Translations under genes and position numbers: made by a program
Assembly: GCA_963971425.1 (NCBI GenBank)
Contig: OZ020523.1
Coordinates: 25,091,105-25,155,104, forward strand
Direction of reading: 5' to 3'
DNA from: Bryoerythrophyllum caledonicum
Taxonomy: Eukaryota; Streptophyta; Bryopsida; Pottiales; Pottiaceae
DNA: 64,000 bases
The notes under the pieces: model-generated
Seen by the model: the letters and a program-made list of their open reading frames with translations, nothing else
What the model was told of the DNA's origin: nothing
Database searches by the model: none
Shown: piece by piece, positions 23,198 through 33,147 of the stretch
How the letters are laid out: every line of letters starts with the position of its first letter
Position numbering within the stretch: the stretch's first letter is position 1

Positions 23198-23626
23198 TTG
23201 GTGGTAATAAAATTAGATACTGTAAGATTGGAAATTGATGTGATTGGAGAATGTTTGGTGAATATGCCAGGAAGGCGATTATTTGACAGGCAGCTATTGG
23301 AGAAATTAAGAACCCTATTGAAGTTAAAATGTGGCAGAGCACATTGTTTAGGAGGGATTGTAAAGTATGTCACTTTAGAAACTAAAAAAAAAATTTGTGA
23401 AGAGATTTACATCTTATTGAAAACCAATCGGGAGACTCAAATCGGTGTTGTGTTAAGAGAAGAAGATTATCAATGGCTGATTAAGTTTGAGCCCGAGTAT
23501 ACTTGGACTAGAATTATTCGGGAACCCTGTAGTGTTGAGGCTGCTATGTATTGGCAGCTTGGTGAATATCATGAGAAAGAAGAACTCAATTTGGAGCTTG
23601 ATGAGCTATCAATTATTGAAGATTAA
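23198..23626 (+). CDS. Conserved unknown protein, copy 2
   Basis: 142 codons ending TAA at 23624-23626, paralogous to 19371-19727 but on the opposite strand. It extends further at the C-terminus (an acidic ELNLELDELSIIED tail). The flanks of the two copies are largely unalignable by eye, so the coding part is better conserved than its surroundings. The function is unknown. Confidence 0.5.
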   Translation: MVVIKLDTVRLEIDVIGECLVNMPGRRLFDRQLLEKLRTLLKLKCGRAHCLGGIVKYVTLETKKKICEEIYILLKTNRETQIGVVLREEDYQWLIKFEPEYTWTRIIREPCSVEAAMYWQLGEYHEKEELNLELDELSIIED

Positions 23627-23765
23627 TTGCTTGTAAGTTAGTTAATTGCAGTTTTTGTATATGCTATGATGTTGTAAATAAGGCCATTAATCCATGGGAA
23701 ATATGAAACGGGAATTAAAAGACTAAATTGTGACATTCTAAAGTATTTAAGAATTCCCTATTTCC

Positions 23766-23872
23766 TCGAGAACCAAGGTTGTCTATCGTGACATTGTGAC
23801 AGTGACATGCTGTCATGACGTGACATGTCGTGATGGACCCTCTCGTCACGACACAATAGAGTCAACCTAGGG
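23766..23872. repeat. GTGACA-rich short inverted-repeat element
   Basis: Begins AAGGTTGTCTATCGTGACA and ends GTCACGACACAATAGAGTC, with imperfect inverted termini and internal TGTCATGACGTGACA palindromes. It is related to 10741-10832. Probably a small MITE or an isolated transposon end. Confidence 0.45.
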
Positions 23873-24044
23873 TCAAAGATGAACTTTACCCCTATGTATG
23901 GTACATATGTTACCTCGGCGTCGACGTGGCCGTCCTATGTGGCTTTGACATCCTACGTGTATCTCACCACTTTTACCCTTTGCTGTGTTGTAGTAACCTT
24001 TGAGTGAAAATCAATTAAGTTGGGGGGTTTTTCAAGGGGAGCGG

Positions 24045-24575
24045 TTTAGGAGCGGACTGCACGCGGACATGCGATGATCGTCCGCAGACATGGCGCGGAC
24101 TGCGTGCGGACCCTGCCGCGGACTGAACTTGGACCCGCGGACTCGTTGAGGATACACAGCGGACTAGATGTGTACCCGCGGATTGGCTGCAAACGTTGTT
24201 GCGGACTGATCGCGGACAGGCTGCGGACACCGCCGCGGATATGTAGCGGACTGGATATGGACCCGCGGACTGGCTGCGGATATGCAGCGGACTAGATCGG
24301 AACCCGCGGACAGGCTGCGGATGCTGCTGCGGACTGATCGCGGACTGGCCGCGAATACGTAGCGGACTGGATGTGGACCCGCGGACTGAGTGCAGACCGG
24401 CAGACAGGCTGCGGATGCCGCTGCGGACTGGGCACGGACACTGCCGCGGACTGGCTGCGGACTGGGCGCGGACACTGCCGCGGATACACCGCGGACTGGC
24501 TGCGGACACTTCTGCGGACTGATCGTGGACACTGCCGCGGACTGCGTGCGAACTGATCGCGGACTCGCACCGGCC
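24045..24575 (+). repeat. GC-rich minisatellite, GCGGACTGG-type unit
   Basis: Tandem units such as GCGGACTGGCTGCGGA and GCGGACACTGCC. Ala/Pro/Ser/Gln-rich minus frames over it are artefacts. It has the same GCGGA core as the other two arrays, and it lies just downstream of the kinase-like gene. Confidence 0.9.
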
Positions 24576-24874
24576 TAGGTGTGGGGGCACCAATGCAACG
24601 CGGATTGGGAGTGGGGGAGCGCGGATAGGTAGTTAGGATATTTTTTAATTTCGTTATTCCATTTTTATTTCTGAAGATACAAAGGGCGGGATTGGGAGAC
24701 CAAATCAAAACAATTTGTATAAAGTTGTTCTTCATTCAAAATTACAGGGAAGTCCAAAAAGGCATTCTCTTCTTACAAATAACGGAATACAAATTAGACA
24801 ACACTTTACAACATAGAGAAGATGCTACATACCCTACAGTATCTAAGGACTATGAAATCACAATATACTATATA

Positions 24875-26392
24875 CTACTCATTGCGGAAGAAATCCCATG
24901 GTGTAGCTAGGTTGTAGGGCGGTCCTTTCAACAAGTCTACTACGTACGTGACGGTTGATCTCTCTAGTAGATCAGATTTCAACAACTCGTCCATGGCTTA
25001 CTCAAATCGCTTGGACAATGAACTCGGATCTTTGTTCTTTTGGAACAAGCTTGAAGATAAATCGCGGTTGTACATCCTCCTTGCCAAGTACCCCACTGCA
25101 TACGCCTCAGATCTATGGTTGTGCTTATGCTTTATTCCTATTCTCCTCGGTGACGTTGATGTTCCGGGCTTCCCATATACATGGAATAGCTCGGGGGCAG
25201 CATGACGATACCTAACTCGGTAAGCACCTAGCTCTGTACTAGAGGGTCGGCCGTAGTTTGACATCTTGTCTTCGCCGTCCCATGATGCCATTCCCCAATC
25301 ACACCCCGATGTATACTACATCTTTTTTCTCTTGTGGAAAATGAAGCATAACATTGTTGGGGCTCAAGTCGTTGTGCAATAGGCGCTCGGAATGTATCAC
25401 ATCCATGATGCACAGTAGTGCCCATGCTAAATAGGCCCGATTTTTACGATATACGCCTAGTTCCATACGAGCCTCAAGGTCGATTCCAGCTGTTTTAAGA
25501 ATATCATCTTCGTGTTCCTCGTCATATTTTGAATCGATCCTCCAAATGGATGCTAGTGAGCCACCGTTCCACCATAGAGTATACGACTCGTATGTTCTTC
25601 TATCTAGGTACTGGATTTTGATAACCCCTGCATGGTCCACCGGACACGCTAGCGCCTCAATTAAACGTTTCTCCCGGTTTTTCTCACAACTACCCTCCTT
25701 CATTGTTTTCCCCGCAAAGTCCATGTGTGCTGGAATGCAACTTACACCGTCAATACTCACACGACGGACAACTCCAAAGCCTCCTTCATAATTTCTAGTA
25801 TCCAACACCTTTACCTCCGCATGCATTGGAAGCCACACTACACCTTCACGACCTCTACTCGCAACCCACGCAACCAAATCTTGATCAATCCAAGCAATAG
25901 CGAGGTTAGATCTCCCTTTCGGCTTGATTGCTTCTACCCCCTCTTTGAGTCTCTTAAACAATAACTTCACATCCATTGCCTGTTCGCTTACATCTTCCTT
26001 GTGATAGACATCCCAAATAGTCTTCACGGGGTTGTGAATAGCTTGTTTGGCAAAGTTTATGGGCCATGTGTCCATTGAATGTCTCATTTTATCTTCGCAA
26101 AAATTTTCTTCATTGGCAATATTTTGGATAATGAGTACCAATCTTGCCTCCATAGCTTCTAGTCCTGTAGCGTCGTTACACAAGTACCGTTTCTCCAACC
26201 TGATAGATCTTTCTCTATCATCCAAAATAATATATCTGCTACAACTCTGAACTTAAATTCCTTATTCATTGCATCCAAATGGCTTGTCCTTGCTCTTTTT
26301 TTGTAGAGCTCTGAGTCCTCTGAAAAAGCTGGCCGTTTACCCCGCCCTCGTCCCGCTCCAACTGAAGGTTCGCTTGGAACCAAGAACACCAT
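24875..26392 (-). pseudogene. Protein-kinase-like gene
   Basis: The N-terminal segment (26392 to about 26180) has a basic, possibly nuclear-targeting stretch (GRGRGKRP, KKRAR). The main segment (to 25299) ends in the kinase domain: Gly-rich loop EGGFGVVRRV, Lys in FAGKTM, and catalytic loop LLHNDLSPNNV with the HxD and Asn residues. The next segment (25291 down) gives the DFG position as DWGMAS, then RHAAPELF as the APE motif. The roughly 180 residues before the kinase domain are not recognised. Two frame changes occur, near 26200-26225 and near 25295. TAA 24998-25000 is crossed with the frame staying coding-like (RFE-x-AMDELLK), and the end is TAG 24875-24877. It is a decayed or poorly sequenced copy of a divergent Ser/Thr-kinase-like family. 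Confidence 0.7.
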
Positions 26393-26675
26393 ATTCGTTA
26401 TAATGGGAGATTTCCATGATTTTGAAGATATATGATCTTTAAAGTATCAATATATATAGACAATTGTAGGTGCAAAGCATATCAACAATGCACCAAGAAT
26501 ACTATATTTCATTACATGGATGGACCAAATTAGCCGAGTGTGCCAAAAAATGGTAATGCTAAAAGAAGCATGTACCATTATTCCAAGCTTTATTTAAAAC
26601 TTCATGAAAAAAATCACAAACAACACTCATTCACCCCGAGGCAAAACACAATCGTCCTATGACTAATCAAATGGT

Positions 26676-27524
26676 CTACGGAGTTCTACCATAAGCCTCT
26701 ATACGCGTCTTCAAAAAATCCCTCTGACGTTGCCTTGTCCATGTTGCGCCATTCTCTTGCATTAATGGACTCTCTAGAAGACGCTGCAAACCCCGCCTAC
26801 GCACCTCGTCACTGTTTGATTTGAGCAGCGAGTGCCGGCGGGTGGGGGAAGGAGAGCATTTGCCTCTAGCAGCATCTCCTGACAAAGTTCGGGGACGGAG
26901 ACATTTACCGAATGGTTCCTGCACAATAGGTGCCACACACAATTCAAAGAAATACACTTTAGGTCGAATACTGCTACACAACACACATGAAAATTTAATC
27001 ATTGAGATCCATCCTAGCGCACATTAGGTCGGATGGAGCTAAAACGCAGAAGGAAAGATCCACGGAGCACATTTAACCCCCAACAAAAAAACAAGCTCAA
27101 ATGAACCAAAACTACATTAGTGCAATGTAGCTCAACAACAAACCAAAATTGTCTAGGCCAAAACATCGCAATAGTGCAATAAATTGGAGGTCATCATAAC
27201 ACGCACCGCAAGCGAGCGTTGGGAAGTACCATCCCTTAAACCGTCGTAGAGAATACGCTTTGCTGGAGTACAATTATCCGGATTTAAAAGCGGGGACCCA
27301 GGAACTAAACGAGGCCACTGCGGCGAAGGCGAGTTGTTCCTATCATGAATTGGCTCCCGCGCAATAGGGCTTTCAACAACTCCGTCGTCCACTGCCATGG
27401 TCGAATAATCCATGGTTGATTGCGCAGTTGCAGCAGAGTGCAACAAAAGCCGTTTACTCCGAAGAGAAAGGACGAACTCCTCTGGCCTTAGCAAGGAATC
27501 CACGGACGCCCGACAGTCACAGTC
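26676..27524 (-). CDS. Unknown gene, last two exons
   Basis: Exon 1 (27524-27207) starts after a CTACAG acceptor, codes 106 residues, and ends at a strong GTGCGT donor. Exon 2 (26918-26676) starts after TGTGCAG, codes 80 residues and ends at TAG. Both junctions are phase 0. The product is basic and Ser/Pro/Arg-rich (RDGTSQRSLA joins EPFGKCLRPRTL; later RRRGLQRLLE and TRQRQRDFLKTR). No family was recognised. Two codons after the TAG comes an in-frame TGA (26667-26669). It lies between the kinase-like and phosphatase-like genes on the same strand, and upstream exons were not located. Confidence 0.55.
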
Positions 27525-27792
27525 CTGTAGAAATTTCAACCACAACGACACTCACATATCTTAGAACAATAGATGAAAATTCCAATCATTCAAAATAGCA
27601 CGACATCCCATCAGCAGTAGATATCCAATTCCCACAACAAACAAAGCGGTGAAACATCTCAGTTCCATATATAAAAAATATATACACAAAAAATGGTCCA
27701 ACAAAATTTACAACATCGAGCTGCAGCCAATCGATACAGTTTAGCTCTATGCGACCTAAAGTGTAAAAGGCATCTAAGATTTCCCAACGGCA

Positions 27793-28620
27793 TTAAAAGC
27801 GGAGATTCTGAAACGCTTGGATTGCGTTCCAGATACTCGCAGGTTGACCACACGTCTTCTGATCAGTATAAAACATCTCCCGGCTAGAGGGATGTTCGGC
27901 CCGGTACTGCGCTAGACCACCCGGAAACTGATGAAGGTCAGAGAGATATGGCAGCAATTCCTCCAACAATACAGAGTCGTCTCTCGCGCCACCATGTTTG
28001 TGCGACCATGATGGAAGAAGAAGGACGTTCTCCGGCAAATTGAGCATGTGCTTAATCGGGCTGTCGTCAATGACAAGCGTATTTGCCGGAGTATACTCAC
28101 AACCCAACCTATTGAAGAGATGGCTCGATAAGGTCTTCAAGAAGATGTCCTTCTGAGTGCCAGATTCCTTCATGTAGAATGTTCTGCTACCGACTCTACG
28201 CTCGGGAACCCTATCGCAACTCTCCTGACCAAAGATCCTGAGAGGGTACGAAGAACTATGCTGAAAAAGATAATTACATATCTGACGCGTTGTAGATTCC
28301 ATCATCGAACTCCAGATCGTGATGGTGGCAATCTTCGACAACTTCGTAAGGAATTCAGCACAACCAGGGCGCACTCGAACTAGTTTAGGGCCTACTTCGG
28401 CCGGCAGCGAAGCCGAGTGAATGGACGGGATAGAGTCCCTGGATCCTCTGGCCTGCCACGACGGCTCACACGTGCATAGAATCCCATTGAGGTCCAGCAC
28501 AATGTTCAACCACCTGCCCTCGATATCTTATTGGACTCTAGGTATTTCTTCTAGATTATTGGCATCACTTATTGATGCCTTGCCGACTTGGTTCGGAAAC
28601 GCCAAGAGAACGACCAATAT
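27793..28620 (-). CDS. FCP1/NLI-interacting-factor-type HAD phosphatase-like protein
   Basis: The frame carries HAD motif I as IVLDLNGIL (28500-28475), a Trp/Ser motif II region (TIWSSM) and motif III as LVIDDSPIK (about 28065). FCP1/SCP-type enzymes dephosphorylate Ser, for example on the RNA polymerase II tail, using DxDx(T/V). Here the second Asp is Asn (DLNG), as in a plant subgroup I recall, so catalysis is doubtful. There is no ATG just before motif I. The frame runs upstream in coding-like fashion (NQVGKASISDANNLEEI) through TAA 28528-28530, and the real start may be on an upstream exon. It ends at TAA 27793-27795. It lies directly downstream of the ParB/methyltransferase-like gene, and fusion to it cannot be excluded. 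Confidence 0.7.
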
Positions 28621-28719
28621 TACTACAGATTCATTAACAACGACGAATCAACAATACGTAGAACAAAAGAGATAAATGGGGGGAGGAGTGATAGGGAAAT
28701 GAGTGGAGTTCGAAAAGAG

Positions 28720-29003
28720 TTAGAAGAAAACCTCGAGAACTTCATCGTCCTGCAGCATTTCATCTCGGGCACCAATCGATCCCAACGAACCCTGCATGTT
28801 GTCAAGGGGCCCGGAGTGCCCGACATTCATTTGGGGGCACGGTTCTGGGACAAGAAGAGGTGGCTCCAGGACAGCAGAATCATGATTGATCTCGTCTACG
28901 AGCACGGCTGAAACTTGGACGATCTCTTCTACGACTCGGACTGCAGTTTGGACGACCTCTTCTATGACTGGTTGAGCAATCGCGTCATCACCGAAACTTA
29001 GAT
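28720..29003 (-). CDS. ParB/methyltransferase-like gene, exon 7 (probable last)
   Basis: Starts after a TTTTCCAG acceptor at 29004-29006. The first two bases complete a Gly/Asp codon with the single G left by exon 6, so the phases agree. It encodes about 93 acidic, hydrophobic-patterned residues (VIEEVVQTAVRVVEEIVQ; DEMLQDDEVLE) and ends at TAA 28720-28722. No domain was recognised; it is probably an amphipathic tail. An alternative is splicing at a weak GTTTTC donor just before the stop. Confidence 0.5.
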
Positions 29004-29214
29004 CTGGAAAAATTCAACAACTTCACCCTATCAGCGGATGGGCACAGAGGACACGGATACAAGTCACAGCGGTTAGATGTCAAGCAGTTTAGCTCGAGTC
29101 GAGCTGAAGAGCTCGCCGTGCACTGTAATATTAACATCAAAAAATACTGGAGTACAAAATTGGACATTTACAAAATGTTCTGCCTCTATACACTCGCAAC
29201 TACGTTACACTAAC

Positions 29215-30172
29215 CTGACAATGACCTGGGGACATCTGCGATAGATTCGTCCCGATCGGGCGACTTCGGAGGGGAAGAGGGGCGGGCTGATGCGGAAGGG
29301 AGAACAGGAAGCAATTGAGCCCCACTGGAGACGGGGGAGGTACCCGACGGATATGGTAGCTGCAAATCGCGAGACGGTCTCGCAGACCCGCCGTCCGATG
29401 ATGCGGGAGGCTGGGGGATTGCAGCAATAACTACGGGCGGTGCTGTGGCGGCAGTAGGCAAATTAGCCGACATGAATCTCTGCATCATAAGCATCATCTT
29501 GGCATGCCTCTGATCTTGGTCTCTCTTCATTTCATCGTCACGCCTCCGCTACAGATCCCTGAGCTCCTCGTCGCGCTCCGCAAGCCGCTGCTCCATCAAC
29601 CTCATCCGGGTGGCCTCCTCTTCGAGCTTCTTCTCAACAAAGATCAACCTACTATCATCCTGAGCGCTGCTCGCGATAGCCAACGGAGAGCGCGTGCTCG
29701 CGCTAGCAACCTTCCTCTTCTTGGCCGCCGGGCGAGCAGTTGAACCGCCCAAGGTGGGAGCTGAATGAGGCCTGTCGGAAATCTCCAACGAATCCAACTC
29801 CGGGAAGTCGAGTCGGTGTTGCGTGGATGCGATTGTGTCTCCTGCTACAGATTGAGAGGCACTCTGAAACTCAGGCGGAGTAGCGTCAATGAAGTCGTCC
29901 CGGGACTCGTTATCCGGAGTGACCCTGCTCGAGATCGGGCACGCAACCACAGCACTCGGCTCCGCATCTTCATCCTCATCGCCGAGGTCAATAATGGCTT
30001 TCCCCTTCCCCTTTCCAACGGCATCTCCAAGCTCGGGGAAGATCTCCGAGTTGACGTGATACGCAGAAATATCGAAATCGGCCCGATCCAACGTCAAGGC
30101 GACCTCAAAGGCGTCGTCGAGATCCTGCTCATCGATGTCGTGAGAAATACAGAATGCCTCCAAGTCCAGCAT
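29215..30172 (-). CDS. ParB/methyltransferase-like gene, exon 6: MTase end plus coiled coil
   Basis: Begins after a GTGTGCAG acceptor (30173-30175) in phase 0. The first about 30 residues (MLDLEAFCISHDIDEQ) look like the segment after motif I of amino-methyltransferases (hydrophobic strand then acidic SAM-contacting residues). Then come an acidic linker (GDEDEDAE), a nuclear-signal-like AAKKRKVA and a long charged coiled coil (about 29640-29450), followed by a Pro/Ser-rich tail. It ends at a strong CAG|GTTAGT donor. TAG 29549-29551 falls inside the coiled coil (ELRDL-x-RRRDDEM), where Gln fits. LTR element A is inserted 57 bp upstream of this exon. Confidence 0.6.
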
Positions 30173-30202
30173 CTGCACACGAATGGATTGAACAAGATTC
30201 AA

Positions 30203-30228
30203 CTTAGGTCGAGTCGAGCTAAACTCAC
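30203..30228. repeat. Palindrome copy plus TSD of element A
   Basis: A degenerate TTAGCTCGA-S-TCGAGCTAA palindrome (30203-30222) followed by CTCAC (30224-30228), which is repeated at 51754-51758 on the other side of element A. Confidence 0.85.
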
Positions 30229-33147
30229 TGTGAGCCAAATAAACCGCCCCCTAATGGGGTGGCTTATCTTGAACACAAGATCCTACATATGGGATGCAGC
30301 CCCTTGTGCAAACATACTTTAACCATTCATACAAGCATGATGACCCAAGGCGTGGTCACTTAAGAGGGTTCGTTAATAATTAGTGATGTGATGGCTGAAT
30401 TGAGCCTTAGGTTGAATCCAACCTTTAGACAAGCGTAAATTCCGCCTCAAAGCTTTGTTTCCAATGTTTTAAAGCTCCATTCGGTTCAATTTTGCCTTGT
30501 GAACTTGATTAGCACCTTAACCACCAATTCCAGGCCCAAGTGCGACCCTAACAGCAGCAACCAGCAGACAGGCTCCTCTTTTTAGGTTAAAAGTTTAATT
30601 CTTCATTATCTTCGTGATTATGACTCCGTTTTTCACGTTTGTTTTTTGTATTCTTATTAGTTTCTCTTGCTTAACACGATGGCAGCCTTCAATTGATCAT
30701 TTGACTCGACCCTGGACCTCCCAGCCAGCGACCAGCAGTGCACCTTCAACATATGACTTTATTCAAGATCATGCACCACATTCCTATGCATGTATCACAT
30801 TCATTCACACAAGAATCCACCCCAGCCTTACTAAGAGTGAGCCTCCAGCTGTGTTCACTTACTAATGGCGCTCTAATCGGTTATTTAGTTGAATATATAG
30901 CAAACCCTAATTCTACCAAAAAATTGGCAGCGCTTCCGCGTGGTTTTTGTATTTAGAAAATTAGGGTTCAAGTCATACACATGGAATTGAAGAGGTTCGA
31001 GGGAGAAAAGAAAAGGGCTCCCTGAGTTAATTCGGTTCAACCTCCATCCATAGCCTTCGACTAGCTTGGTCAGCTCGTGATCTTGCTCCTCTTGTTCAAC
31101 TCGTGATCTTGATCCTCTTGTTCAACTCGTGATCTTGCTCCTCTTGTTGGTGCTCTTCACTCCGCAGCCTGTATCTTCGTCGTCACAGCTCCGATCCACG
31201 CGTTCTTGAACTTGTTGGAAAGCCAACGTTCTAATCTATCTACTCCTAAAATCTTAGCCCGATTGGACAAGAACTCCGCTACGGACGAGGGAAAACCTGA
31301 GGCCGTATGAGATCCGCCACCGATCCTCCAGCTGGTCGTCCTCACTCCGCCGCCCGTATCTTCGTTGTCACAGCTCCGATCCGCACGTTCTTGAGCTTGT
31401 TAGAAAGCCAACGTCCTAATCTATCTACTCCTTAAAATCTTAGCCGGATTGGACAAGAACTCCGCTACAGACAAGGGAAAACCTGAGGCCGTATGAGATC
31501 CGCCACCGATCCTCCAGCTGGTTGTCCTCACTCTGCCGCCCGTATCTTCGTCGTCACAGCTCCGATCCGCACGTGTTTGAGCTTGTTTGAGCTTGTTTGA
31601 AAGCCAATGTTTTAATCTATCTACTCCTAAAATCTTAGCCTGATTGGACAAGAACTCCGCTACTGACGAGGGAAAACCTGAGGCCGTATGAGATCCGCCA
31701 CCGATCCTCCAGCTAGTCGTCCTCACTCCGCCGCCCGTATCTTCGTCGTTACAGCTCCGATCCGCACGTTCTTGAGCTTGTTGGAAAGCCAACGTTCTAA
31801 TCTATCTACTACTAAAATCTTAGCCCGATTAGACAAGAACTCCGCTACGGACGAGGGAAAACCTGAGGCCGTATGAGATCCGCCACCGATCCTCCAGCTG
31901 GTCGTCCTCACTCTGCCGCCCGTATCTTCGTCGTCACAGCTCTGATCCGCACGTGTTTGAGCTTGTTCGAAAGCCAACGTTCTAATCTATCTACTCCCCA
32001 AATCTTAGCCGGATTGGACAAGAACTCCGCTACTGACAAGGGAAAACCTGAGGCCGTATGAGATCCGCCACCGATCCTTCAGCTGGTCGTCCTCACTCCA
32101 CCGCCCGTATCTTCGTCGTCACAGCTCCGATCCGCGTATTCTTGAGCTTGTTGGAAAGCCAACTTTCTAATCTATCTACTCTTCTATTTTCGCAACGATT
32201 GAATCACATTCCAACCCACAGGAGGGGGAAATCTAAACCCTACCTCTCTCTCTCCTTCCACACACCTCTCTCGGTTTCTTAGCTCCTACCACACACCTCT
32301 CTCACTCCTACCTCTCACACTTCCAAATATGCGCCTCCAAGGGGGTAACCCCAAGGCCCTTGCTCCCTTCTTTGTTCCCAAGGTCGTTCCCTTCGTCGTT
32401 CACAGCCGCCAATTTGGGTGGGCACATTAATGGTCACACTAAACAACTAGTAACTAAAAAACAATAATTCACTAGCCACCCTTGCATTTAACACAAGTGG
32501 GTGTCCCACTAACCAAGGAATATCTAAATCTAAACTTTGACTCCATGCCACATGTGTGTGCATGATCTCAATAAGTGAGCTATTAGGTAATTTTCAAAGG
32601 TGCAAAAATCTAATTTAACCTATCTAAATTGAATTCCCCTTGCTTGGGGTAATTCCTAATTTACTTAGTGATTGATGAGGATTCTTTTCCACTTCTTTTG
32701 GACCCTTTTGACTATTTTTTTAAGGGCTTTTAACGCCCCATTCTTTTTTCTTTTCTCCTCACCATCCTCCTTCTTCTTGTCCAATTCTTTTGGTTTCGTG
32801 ATTTCTTCATCGTGACCGAATATGGTCTACAACTCGATTTGAGGTAAATTCTTCTTCACCACTACTCATTTTAATTCTTTTCTAATTTTCTTGTGTCTTT
32901 TTTCCCTTCTCTCTTTGCTTTTCTTTTCTGGTTTATTCCCTTTTTTTTTTTTCTTTTTTGGCTAACTAAATAAATTCCGCGATTGCCCAAAAATGGCTCC
33001 TCTTTTAGTGAGGGGAAAGGCCACTTGGCCATTTTAATCAAAAAACCACGAGCTAGTCCATGGGATAACCCATTTTCACCACTCATTAGCCTTAATGGAC
33101 CCGACGTGAGGTCCATTCATCACCGTGAGCCGTTTTTGCGGCTCACA
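30229..33147 (-). repeat. LTR of element A, 3' copy (about 2.9 kb)
   Basis: TGTGAGCC to GGCTCACA. It contains about six copies of a roughly 185-bp tandem repeat (31170-32180) and a short 25-bp repeat (GATCTTG-CTCCTCTTGTT type, 31076-31150). Confidence 0.9.
31170..32180. repeat. About 185-bp tandem repeat, about 6 units, inside LTR
   Basis: Each unit contains CGTATCTTCGTCGTCACAG, a TTGGACAAGAACTCCGCTAC phrase and GAGATCCGCCACCGATCC. The other LTRs hold about 4 (36965-37600), 3 (45610-46055) and 3 (50330-50780) units. Confidence 0.9.
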
